From NCBI GenBank assembly GCA_028284395.1, contig JANQRV010000107.1:1-41598 (forward strand): a DNA stretch of 41,598 bases, written 5' to 3'. This DNA comes from Saprospiraceae bacterium. GTDB taxonomy: Bacteria; Bacteroidota; Bacteroidia; Chitinophagales; Saprospiraceae. The translations under genes and the position numbers were made by a program. Under the pieces are notes generated by a model. That model had not been told where the DNA came from, did not search any database, and worked only from the letters and a program-made list of their open reading frames with translations. Positions 16,833 through 24,602 of this stretch are shown piece by piece; the stretch's first letter is position 1; each line of letters begins with the position of its first letter.

Positions 16833-17708
16833 ATGAGTTCCAGCATGCGATGTATTATAGTTGAAGATGAATACCATAGCGCTATCCTGATCAGGGAGCT
16901 TATTGAAGTCTCTCCGATTAAGGTAGAGATCTTGGACGTTTGCCGGTCCCGGAACTCCGCTATCGAGAGTATTTCCAGGCATAGACCCGACTTAGTATTT
17001 CTAGACATTGAATTGCCTGATGAAAATGAAGGTTTTATGATCCTGGAAAAACTAAACCACCTGGAATTCGATGTCATTATCACCACCGGTTACCGCAAAG
17101 AAGAATACATCAATCAGGCACTTGATTTCAACGCAATTATGGAAGGAAGCGCCGTGAGAATGCTGTTCAAACCAATTGACGGCACTCGTCTCCATGAGGT
17201 CCTCGAATACTTACACCGGGAAAGAAATACATCCCAACATAAAAGTTTCAGGAAACTCGGTTTATCTTCCCTCATTCAAAACCAGAAGGCCGAAGGGCAA
17301 GACAAGACCATTGTAGCGGATGTAGATGGAGAAGATCATCTGGTATTTGGAAAGCGGACTCCTGAACTTATATCACTAAAAGAAATTTGTTGTTGTGAGG
17401 CTATGGGTAATTACGTCAGGTTTTATCGCAATTCTCTAAACCGGCAAATACAGAAAAAAAGCAGCATCGGACGATTTAAGATCGGCGATCTGGAAAAGGC
17501 CCTCAAAGCCCATGGTTTTTACAGGCCTCATACCTCATATCTTGTTAATCACAATTACATAGAAAGGATTAAACTCTCCTCGGGCAAGATGCCGACCAAA
17601 GGTACCGGCGGCGAAATTGTGTTGGATTGCGATCATGGACATGTCTTGCCGATTGCGCGTTCCAAAAGAAATTTCTTCGAAGAAATAAAAATGAACCCTC
17701 GTCGATAG
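16833..17708 (+). CDS. LytTR-family response regulator
   Basis: A 291-residue protein. The receiver is at residues about 5-130 (CIIVEDE, acceptor Asp at residue 58 in LVFLDIELPDENEG, the switch Thr region VIITTGY, and FKPI with the conserved Lys). A linker leads to a LytTR DNA-binding domain (about 190-288: ISLKEICCCEAMGNYVRFY, SSIGDLE-like helix, FYRPHTSYLVNHNYIERI, LPIARSKRNFFEEI). LytTR proteins bind pairs of short direct repeats upstream of target genes. The partner kinase is encoded immediately upstream. The natural target is the promoter in front of the 17854 gene, which follows after 145 bases. Confidence 0.93.
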   Translation: MSSSMRCIIVEDEYHSAILIRELIEVSPIKVEILDVCRSRNSAIESISRHRPDLVFLDIELPDENEGFMILEKLNHLEFDVIITTGYRKEEYINQALDFNAIMEGSAVRMLFKPIDGTRLHEVLEYLHRERNTSQHKSFRKLGLSSLIQNQKAEGQDKTIVADVDGEDHLVFGKRTPELISLKEICCCEAMGNYVRFYRNSLNRQIQKKSSIGRFKIGDLEKALKAHGFYRPHTSYLVNHNYIERIKLSSGKMPTKGTGGEIVLDCDHGHVLPIARSKRNFFEEIKMNPRR

Positions 17709-17791
17709 GATAAAATTACAAAGCATCACAGTTTTTGTTACAAACCATCCCTTTTTGACCGGACATGATGGCCTGAGTTGAATGCTGCCCT

Positions 17792-17799
17792 TAGCTTTG
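17792..17799 (+). promoter_or_regulatory. Candidate -7 element (TAnnTTTG) for the secreted-protein genes
   Basis: TAGCTTTG, an exact TAnnTTTG match, 55 bases before the ATG at 17854 and after the regulator gene. No TTG stands at the -33 distance, as expected for an activator-dependent promoter. Confidence 0.45.
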
Positions 17800-17810
17800 A
17801 ACCGGGAAGC

Positions 17811-17825
17811 AGCTTAGTATAAGCT
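17811..17825 (+). promoter_or_regulatory. Short leader hairpin AGCTTA-GTA-TAAGCT
   Basis: Perfect 6-bp inverted repeat with a 3-base loop, in the expected 5' leader of the 17854 gene. Its 3' arm can alternatively pair with the -7 region: TTAGCTT at 17791-17797 is complementary to AAGCTAA at 17821-17827. Role unknown. Confidence 0.3.
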
Positions 17826-17853
17826 AACCATTTTCCGGATTCAATTTTAAGTG

Positions 17854-19305
17854 ATGAAGTATTATCCGTACCTGTTAATTTTAGGTTATGTTTTATTGTT
17901 CATTCCAAGCTACGGACAGGAGGACAAAGACCGGGATGCTATACCAGACGAAGTTGAACTTTTATTAGCGAGAAAATTTGCGCCGGAATGGCGTTTCAAC
18001 AAGAATAATCCAAGGGGCGGATCTCCTCAAAACCACAATCATTCCTATTTTCCAATATCAATCGAGGCGTTTTATGGAGAAATCATTGCGAATCAGGGAA
18101 GGCCTCCAAAGTTGACAAGAATATCTACGGGCGAAAGTGTCAGCCTCAATAGTTTTGATGATCTGGCTACCATTCTTGTTCCTGGAACCCGTATTTCAGC
18201 ATCGCACCCCAGTTGGGGATGGAATAATGTTGATATCAGGATTACCGACTATCCTGAGAAAATAACCGGTGATCCTGCCAGCTTCCCTACTTATTTCCGC
18301 TGTGAAAAGATTGGCGACGACGAAGTAGAGATTTCCTATTTTCTGTTCTATGCAATGGATTTCAAAGGGAGCTATACCTTTTTTGGCATCGAACCTGGAA
18401 AACACCGGGCTGACTGGGAGGGGATTTCGATGCGAATATCCAATGTGTGTTCATTTGATGAAAAAGGATTGGATGAAACTGAACTTTTATACATCAAAAT
18501 GAGCGGGCATGGCCTCAAAAAATACATCACTCCGAAGGATCAAAATCTGCAATTTGCAGAACAAACGCATCCAAGAATGTTCATAGCCTGGGGAAGTCAT
18601 CCGGTATTTCCGGAACCGGGCGAGTGGCACAACTACGATATAAAACCTGGAGGAGACCTCTTCGATATTTATGACGATATGTTCCACGGTGATGGTGTAG
18701 TTGTACAAAGTTGGAACCCGGAAAGAAAACTCATTAATGTGGGTAACACCAAAACGCCCCTCGTTAAATGGCTGAACTACCGGGGATCTTGGGGGCCAGA
18801 CGGAAATGCGGAAAACGGCAGCCCCGGCAGTCCTCCCAATAACTCAAAATTTTGGAATTCTAGTATTGAAGGCAATGACTGGATCAATTGGGCTACTGCT
18901 AAAAATCTCCAGGGACCGATCTCACCCTACAAGACATCTTTTAAAGCTGATGTTGCGTTCCAAAATACTGGTTGGTTCACAAACAATGAACCACTCGTAG
19001 TGCTCTTTCAACACGCCAATTGGGATGGATGTCAAGTAACCTTGACTACATCGATTGGCGCCCCAAGGCTGATTTTTGATTCGACCCCTAACTTTGGCAG
19101 TCACTCAGCGAATAATCGTGTCTCGTCAGTACTTATTTCAGGAGGAGTCCAATTAGTCTTATATCGAGACGAAAATTTTGGCGGTCCATCAATCATGATA
19201 GATGATTCCATTGCAAATCTTAAGGACCTGGAATGGAATGACAGCGCCGGCTCTGCCAGGATCATTGATCCAAGTAAGTCAGACCCGACCGGTCTGGCCC
19301 CTTAA
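17854..19305 (+). CDS. Secreted Vps62-like (DUF946) protein with crystallin-like tail
   Basis: Starting at the ATG at 17854 (a GTG at 17851 is also in frame), 483 residues. It has a signal peptide (YYPYLLILGYVLLFIPSYG), then a short calcium-binding-like acidic run (DKDRDAIPDEVE). The Vps62/DUF946 features follow: LARKFAPEWRFNK and YFPISIEAFYG near the N-terminus, GKHRADWEGISMRI at about residues 182-195, and YRGSWGPDG at about 310. Residues about 379-476 carry two beta-gamma-crystallin-like Greek keys (VVLFQHANWDGCQVTL; LVLYRDENFGGPSIMI, later WNDSAGSARI). The family is known from plants, fungi and bacteria, but its biochemistry is poorly defined. It is the first structural gene behind the two-component system and upstream of the cytolysin-like gene, so a surface or secreted role in the same process is likely. 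Confidence 0.75.
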   Translation: MKYYPYLLILGYVLLFIPSYGQEDKDRDAIPDEVELLLARKFAPEWRFNKNNPRGGSPQNHNHSYFPISIEAFYGEIIANQGRPPKLTRISTGESVSLNSFDDLATILVPGTRISASHPSWGWNNVDIRITDYPEKITGDPASFPTYFRCEKIGDDEVEISYFLFYAMDFKGSYTFFGIEPGKHRADWEGISMRISNVCSFDEKGLDETELLYIKMSGHGLKKYITPKDQNLQFAEQTHPRMFIAWGSHPVFPEPGEWHNYDIKPGGDLFDIYDDMFHGDGVVVQSWNPERKLINVGNTKTPLVKWLNYRGSWGPDGNAENGSPGSPPNNSKFWNSSIEGNDWINWATAKNLQGPISPYKTSFKADVAFQNTGWFTNNEPLVVLFQHANWDGCQVTLTTSIGAPRLIFDSTPNFGSHSANNRVSSVLISGGVQLVLYRDENFGGPSIMIDDSIANLKDLEWNDSAGSARIIDPSKSDPTGLAP

Positions 19306-19412
19306 AAATGAATATAAGAACCTCAGATAATTTCCCCAAATACTTTGCCTCTTCCAAGATCCTGGGGTACACCTATTCTTAAAATCCTCCTTAATTAACA
19401 ATACATACACCT

Positions 19413-20096
19413 ATGAAAAATTCAAGTACTAAATTAATCAAACTGGGATTATTGATGGTACTTAGCCTTTCTATCAGCTTGACATTGGCCCAAAACCGGA
19501 CTTTCTTGACGATTGGCACGAATGCAATGGAGCTATCATACGGACAACCCAATGTGGTTATGGGTATTATCCCAACTAAATTCATGGGAATAAATATCCA
19601 TACAGCTTTCCGGACAGAGCAATCAACCTTAAGTGCTTTAACCAAAAATCTGGAAGGTTTGGCTTTCGGAGGCAGTATCCAGCTATTTCCGTTTGGACAG
19701 TCTAAAGTTTATCACATCGCGAAATTTTTACAAAGAGGATTCAGAAGTGGCTGGGAGATGGATGACTCTTGGGCAGAAACTTTTCTTTCAGGAACGTTCA
19801 TCGGATTGGGTTACGAGCACCGGAAAATGCAGCTACAATTGTTACCAGCAAAGGGCCTAAACTCTCCTTGGAATAGTTTTGATTACACTATGAAAGACTC
19901 CGGCGCTTTCCTCCAAGTTGGCTATGGTCTGAATATAAGTCACCTCTATTTGGAAGCTAGCTACCGGATGCGATTCTCTCAGCCGAGTTGGGAGGGGCCG
20001 GAAGATATTTTTGGAGATGAATTGCTTACGAGTACCCATCCGATTGTTTTTCGCAGGAATGAAGGATTCCGATTTGTCATTGGGGTAGCCTTCTAA
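19413..20096 (+). CDS. Small outer-membrane beta-barrel protein
   Basis: A 227-residue protein with a signal peptide (KLIKLGLLMVLSLSISLTLAQ). After it come alternating beta-strand segments (TFLTIGTNAMELSYGQ, FIGLGYEHRKMQLQLLP, AFLQVGYGLNISHLYLEASYRMRF) and a C-terminal strand GFRFVIGVAF ending in Phe, the outer-membrane insertion signal. Length and pattern fit an eight-stranded barrel. No specific family is recognised. It ends 26 bases before the cytolysin-like lipoprotein gene, so the two are almost surely co-transcribed. It could help export or anchor that protein, but this is only context. Confidence 0.75.
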   Translation: MKNSSTKLIKLGLLMVLSLSISLTLAQNRTFLTIGTNAMELSYGQPNVVMGIIPTKFMGINIHTAFRTEQSTLSALTKNLEGLAFGGSIQLFPFGQSKVYHIAKFLQRGFRSGWEMDDSWAETFLSGTFIGLGYEHRKMQLQLLPAKGLNSPWNSFDYTMKDSGAFLQVGYGLNISHLYLEASYRMRFSQPSWEGPEDIFGDELLTSTHPIVFRRNEGFRFVIGVAF

Positions 20097-20122
20097 TACC
20101 ACTCATCATCAATACTATAACA

Positions 20123-21796
20123 ATGAATACGATCAAATTTTCTTTGTGGAATATCCTATTGGTTTTTTCCTTGTCGTTATTCTCCAACTGCCGGAAGGAT
20201 CCAATTGATTTGCCAATCGATGAAGGACCACTTCTCGATATGATTGCTGATTCCTTAAGCACGCTAGCAAGTGAGATTAGGGCTAAAGAGATTGAAGACT
20301 CCCTGGCTGCAAAAGCCATACAGGATTCGATTGACGCGATCGTCACATTTAATGACAATATTAGAAATCGCGAAATTTTGCATCAGCCCGCAGAATTTCC
20401 AGAACGATTGGTGCTCAACGAACCACCAGTTGTGATTATAGAAAATGGCCTCATCTGTGAATATAAGTTAATGGAGGCTGCGGCAGGGCATACGGAGTTT
20501 TTTGCTAGCTATCCGTATTCCGGTATGTACCCCGGACAAATCTATTCTTTAACATCCTTTGAAAATGGCGGATTGCGGGTGATACCCTCGGAATTGCGGC
20601 CATTAAAAATTTCCTGGAGTTTACAGAATCTGAAAGGGGATATCGACTGCACCATGGAAGTTCCCAGCACTTCATCCTATAGAAATTGCCAACAAGAAGT
20701 TTTATCCAATGAAATTACTGGGCCAACCACGGCAAATATTGAATTTGACGAATTTCAAGTCTTCGAAACAAGTCAACTGGATCTGCATATGGAAACCTCA
20801 TTTTCCGGTTTTGGTGTCAAACTCGCCGGTATGCTGGATTTAAACAACAAGAGCCGAAGATCTCACTATTTTATGAGGATGGATCAGATTTATTATACAG
20901 TAGAAGTTGATGTAAACTGGGAAAAACCCAGTGATTTGTTTAGCAAGCTGCCCGATCTCGAGAATTTGCCTGGTGAGTCACCATTAGTTTATGTCAACAG
21001 TATGAAATATGGAAGGAGATTGATAATGGCCATTTCTTCCAATTACCAAAGTAGTAGGGTTACAAAACTGCTTTCTGCGGCAGCAAGATTTGCAAAGATC
21101 ATCGGCCCTAAAGTCAATTTTAAGTTAAACGCTGAGAATCAAGAGACTTTTGAAGGATCGACAATTAAAGTATTCATTATGGGGGGAGGCGCTGAACCAG
21201 CTGCTCAGCTTATTTCAGATGTCAGCACACTCGGCAACTTCCTGGTTGAGGGAGCTAACTACAGTAAAGAAACTCCCGGAGCGCTCTTGGGCTTTTCTCT
21301 AAACCATCTGGGAGATAACTCAATCGCCAAGCATGTCAATACGGCCAGGTACAAACGTAGGGATTGTTCAGAAGCTTGTTCGGCCGAACACAACAATACT
21401 GCTACCTACGGAGGAACCAGTGGAGATCCCTTTGAACATCTGTTTCCCGGGTGTGCGGAGTTTACTTCAATCCAAGTGAAGAGCGGTGCACATATAGATA
21501 AGATTGTTCTGACCTATAAGATTGACGACCAGGAATACAAATGCTCCGTCGGCGGCGGCGGCGGTAAATGGAATGAACCTTTTGCAATAAAATCAAAGGT
21601 AGTTAGGATAACCGGACGTTCAGGAAGAGTGATCGATGCCCTCCAACTCCATTTTGAAGATGGAACCTTCACCCCTCAATATGGAGGAGGAGGAGGGCGT
21701 CCATTTACGATTGATCTGGATGGAACATTTGCCGGCATCTTTGGCCGTTCCGGTGATGAAATCGATCGTATCGGCATCTTCTATCGCAAAGATTAA
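20123..21796 (+). CDS. CDC-like pore-forming lipoprotein with C-terminal jacalin-like lectin domain
   Basis: A 557-residue protein. The lipoprotein signal ends at Cys23 (LSLFSNC). A short coiled segment follows (about 39-75). Residues about 110-412 follow the thiol-activated cytolysin (CDC) fold in order: YPGQIYSLTSF with the PLKISW strand (about 137-165), a probable first membrane hairpin region (about 214-242), RMDQIYYTVEVDVNWEKPSDLF (about 252-273), PLVYVNSMKYGRRLIMAIS (about 287-305, like the CDC strand PPVYVSSVAYGR), a second hairpin region (about 311-345), and VFIMGGGAEPAA with FSLNHLGDN (about 350-399, like the CDC GGDA and FLKDN motifs). CDC domain 4 and its undecapeptide are absent. 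Residues about 427-557 instead read as a jacalin-like lectin (YGGTSGDPFEH, IQVKSGAHIDKIVLTY, GRSGRVIDALQLHF, FGRSGDEIDRIGIFY). By family it should form pores after binding a glycan. The start is an ATG, 26 bases after the barrel gene. Confidence 0.82.
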   Translation: MNTIKFSLWNILLVFSLSLFSNCRKDPIDLPIDEGPLLDMIADSLSTLASEIRAKEIEDSLAAKAIQDSIDAIVTFNDNIRNREILHQPAEFPERLVLNEPPVVIIENGLICEYKLMEAAAGHTEFFASYPYSGMYPGQIYSLTSFENGGLRVIPSELRPLKISWSLQNLKGDIDCTMEVPSTSSYRNCQQEVLSNEITGPTTANIEFDEFQVFETSQLDLHMETSFSGFGVKLAGMLDLNNKSRRSHYFMRMDQIYYTVEVDVNWEKPSDLFSKLPDLENLPGESPLVYVNSMKYGRRLIMAISSNYQSSRVTKLLSAAARFAKIIGPKVNFKLNAENQETFEGSTIKVFIMGGGAEPAAQLISDVSTLGNFLVEGANYSKETPGALLGFSLNHLGDNSIAKHVNTARYKRRDCSEACSAEHNNTATYGGTSGDPFEHLFPGCAEFTSIQVKSGAHIDKIVLTYKIDDQEYKCSVGGGGGKWNEPFAIKSKVVRITGRSGRVIDALQLHFEDGTFTPQYGGGGGRPFTIDLDGTFAGIFGRSGDEIDRIGIFYRKD

Positions 21797-21962
21797 AGCC
21801 GATATCGGTTTCCCCTTACTCGGATATAACATTTATTCTCAGCCTCATACCGCTGCTGCAAGCGAATGTCTTTCATTCCTTCCTTTGGCGACCCTCACCA
21901 TTAAATAACACATAAACCTGTCTAAGAACGCAACCCTGATTCATAATACAAACAACAATAAA

Positions 21963-24326
21963 ATGAAAATTTCGAAATACATCTTTTTAGTTTTGGTCAC
22001 GATCCTAGTTACTCATTCAACAGATGCACAAACCTTTGTCAATGCTTTCAAGGAATTTGACAACCAATTGAATGACGGAGAAGGATATTCGAATTTTAAC
22101 AACCTAAATAGTGATCTGGCGTGGGGAGAGAGTTACATACTCATGAGCTATATGGCCATGTTTCGGGCCACAGGCGATACTCGATTTCTACGAAAACTTA
22201 TTACTCATTCTAAGAATATCATTAATCAAAGAGACGACAACCAAGGGAGGGTAGATTATAGGGGTGTAAGTGCAGCAACATGGATCGACATCAACCAGAT
22301 TCCGGAACCTTATGCCTGGGTGGTTCATAGTGGGATGATCACTTACCCAATGGCCGATTTTGTCAACCTGGTAATGCGAACGGACACCCTGAAAAATAAG
22401 ATGAGTGCCGAAGGAAAACGATTCCTCGAGGAAGCAGAATGGTTGCAAAAAGAAATCGAATTGACCATTCTGGCGCACGAAGACCAATGGGACACAGAAA
22501 GTGATGTTTACCGGTTCCGGCAAACAGAGCTTTTCGGGAGACCCAATCACGTTCTTCCACACAACCAATATGCAACGATGGGGAGAACTCTGTTAATGAT
22601 GTCATTAGCAACGGGGAATCGCGACTATTGGCAAAAGGTCACCAGCTTGGCTTTCCGCTTTAAGGCTGCGTTGCAGTATGTTCCTTCCGATGACTCCTAT
22701 GTCTGGGAATACGATCGCTTCACTCCAGTGGAAGACCTGTCCCATGGAGCTCTTGAAGTAGATTTTGCGTATCTGTGTTTTCAGCACGGAATTGTCTTTG
22801 ATGCTATCGACATGAAGAGATTTGCAAATACCTTTATAAGGAATATCTATCTGGATCCGCTAAAATTTGCGGATAGAGTAGATGGTTCGGGTGGAATCAA
22901 TAGCTACCTATTTGACACTGGTATGTGGCTTCCCATATCTGCATTTGACAGCAACATATACCATGCTGTTGCCGATGTTTTTATCGACAAATCCCTGGAT
23001 CTCCGGACCCCTGAAACCACGGGATACATCCTTTATGGAATTGCCAATTGCGCCCTTTTTCAAAGTGATTTGAATCCAATTGCTACCTTCAGAGCTCCTG
23101 GGGCGGATTCAAAATGGGCTGGAATCGCCGGAGGAAATTTTGATAATGATGAAGAGGAAGAGTTGGTAGCAGTGCGAAACTCGGATTCTCAAATTTATCT
23201 ATACGAGCTCAGCAAGGACGGAATCATTGAAGTGGCCAGAACTACCTACATAGGAGCTGATTCAGAGTGGGCCGGTATAGCTGCCGGAGATTTCGACGGT
23301 GATGGTATCGACGAGATCGTGGCAGTGCGAAACTCGGATTCCCAGATACATATGTTCGAACTTCAAGGTGGGCAAATAATGGGGATCACCAGCACCGACA
23401 ATATCGACGAAAATTCACAATGGGTCGGGATAGCGGCCGGCGATTTTGACAATGATGGAACGGATGAAATTGTGGCAGTACGAAACTTTGATTCTCAGAT
23501 TCACATGTTCGAGCTGGAGGGAGGACAGATTAAGGAAGTAATCAGCACCGATTACATTGGTCATGATTCACAATGGGTCGGGATAGCAGCCGGCGATTTT
23601 GATAATGACAAGGTGGATGAAATCGTGGCAGTAAGAAATTCGGATGCCCAAATACACATGTTCGAACTGGAACCGGGAAATAAAAAAATTAAAGGAGTAG
23701 TCCGGACGACTTTCTTCGGTGAAGATTCCGAATGGACAGCTATTGCCGCAGGAAACTTCGATGAGGATGAAGCAGATGAAATAGTTGGGAGCCGTGGCGT
23801 AGATGGAGATTTATTCTTTTTGAATTACAAAACGAGCGCCAATGCCGAAGATACTATGATATCTGATTTTGACCGGGAGTTTTTTCCAATAGAATTCGAT
23901 ATTACGGAATTGGGGGCTGGGAAGTTAGGTGATGGAAACGAAAACAAAGATGCGATTTTCATTGTGCGGGACTCGGACTCAAATTTTCTTCTATACTCAA
24001 CCTCTTTCGAAACCAATGACATTATCGTTTCAGCCAAAGAAGATATCTCTTGTCGCAGGCAAAATTTGGTGCCGAATTATTATCCCAATCCTGCCGTACA
24101 TACCTTAACGGTTGAGTTAAATGGTACAAGTAGGGATGCATGCCGTTTTCAGGTCTATGACAATTTAGGTAGAAGATTGAGTTCACTGACTGCTGCAACA
24201 CTCCCAGGTCAAGACAATAAGGTGCTGCTCAATATCGAATCCTTGCCAAACGGAATTTACTACCTGATGGTCTCTTCGACGGAGGGGTATTCCACTGCGA
24301 TCAAATTTATGAAGTCTGAGCGTTAA
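21963..24326 (+). CDS. Secreted toroid-fold protein with FG-GAP repeats and type IX sorting domain
   Basis: A 787-residue protein. A signal peptide (KYIFLVLVTILVTHSTDAQ) is followed by about 340 residues of helical-hairpin sequence typical of an (alpha/alpha) toroid, as in polysaccharide lyases, epimerases and glycosidases (SDLAWGESYILMSYMAMFRATGD, DLSHGALEVDFAYLCFQHG). The catalytic family cannot be named. Residues about 372-620 hold five FG-GAP/VCBS-type repeats of about 48 residues with calcium-loop sequences (DFDGDGIDE, DFDNDGTDE, DFDNDKVDE) and the recurrent phrase EIVAVRNSDSQIHMFEL. The C-terminus (NYYPNPAVHTLTVEL, DNLGRRL, LPNGIYYLMV, FMKSER) is a type A T9SS sorting domain, so the protein is exported through the outer membrane and probably surface-attached. 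It is 166 bases behind the cytolysin-like gene and ends the cluster. Confidence 0.82.
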   Translation: MKISKYIFLVLVTILVTHSTDAQTFVNAFKEFDNQLNDGEGYSNFNNLNSDLAWGESYILMSYMAMFRATGDTRFLRKLITHSKNIINQRDDNQGRVDYRGVSAATWIDINQIPEPYAWVVHSGMITYPMADFVNLVMRTDTLKNKMSAEGKRFLEEAEWLQKEIELTILAHEDQWDTESDVYRFRQTELFGRPNHVLPHNQYATMGRTLLMMSLATGNRDYWQKVTSLAFRFKAALQYVPSDDSYVWEYDRFTPVEDLSHGALEVDFAYLCFQHGIVFDAIDMKRFANTFIRNIYLDPLKFADRVDGSGGINSYLFDTGMWLPISAFDSNIYHAVADVFIDKSLDLRTPETTGYILYGIANCALFQSDLNPIATFRAPGADSKWAGIAGGNFDNDEEEELVAVRNSDSQIYLYELSKDGIIEVARTTYIGADSEWAGIAAGDFDGDGIDEIVAVRNSDSQIHMFELQGGQIMGITSTDNIDENSQWVGIAAGDFDNDGTDEIVAVRNFDSQIHMFELEGGQIKEVISTDYIGHDSQWVGIAAGDFDNDKVDEIVAVRNSDAQIHMFELEPGNKKIKGVVRTTFFGEDSEWTAIAAGNFDEDEADEIVGSRGVDGDLFFLNYKTSANAEDTMISDFDREFFPIEFDITELGAGKLGDGNENKDAIFIVRDSDSNFLLYSTSFETNDIIVSAKEDISCRRQNLVPNYYPNPAVHTLTVELNGTSRDACRFQVYDNLGRRLSSLTAATLPGQDNKVLLNIESLPNGIYYLMVSSTEGYSTAIKFMKSER

Positions 24327-24553
24327 GAGATTGGTCATATGATATATCCGCATCCCTAATGACTCATTAAAGTGGCTGTTCCTTAGTTTTGCTGCCGATT
24401 AGCTTCCACTTGCATACCGGAGATTTTCCGGGAGCTTAAATCAAAAAAAATGAGATTTACCGTACGTCTCCTGAAATTGATTTTGGTTTAGTCGACCCAA
24501 TTGATAAGCCAGGAAGTGCTCAAAAGCACAAAAAGAACACTTGAAATTTTTTA

Positions 24554-24578
24554 GGCCTGTTCCGTTTTGGGACAGGCC
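24554..24578. terminator. Strong hairpin between convergent genes
   Basis: A 10-bp stem GGCCTGTTCC/GGGACAGGCC (one T-G wobble) with loop GTTTT, between the 3' ends of the genes at 21963-24326 and 24603-25517. An A-rich tract follows it on both strands but no T run, so it is a weak fit to an intrinsic terminator. It could instead protect a 3' end. Confidence 0.45.
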
Positions 24579-24602
24579 ATTCAAAAATGTCGACAAACTT
24601 CA

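Noticed and set aside
16604..17086. 160-codon minus frame
   Set aside because: Antisense to the kinase ATP-binding region and the start of the receiver, both of which have strong family motifs.
23087..23860. CRISPR-like or non-coding direct repeats
   Set aside because: The repeats are in frame, about 144-150 bases long, and encode FG-GAP units within one open reading frame.
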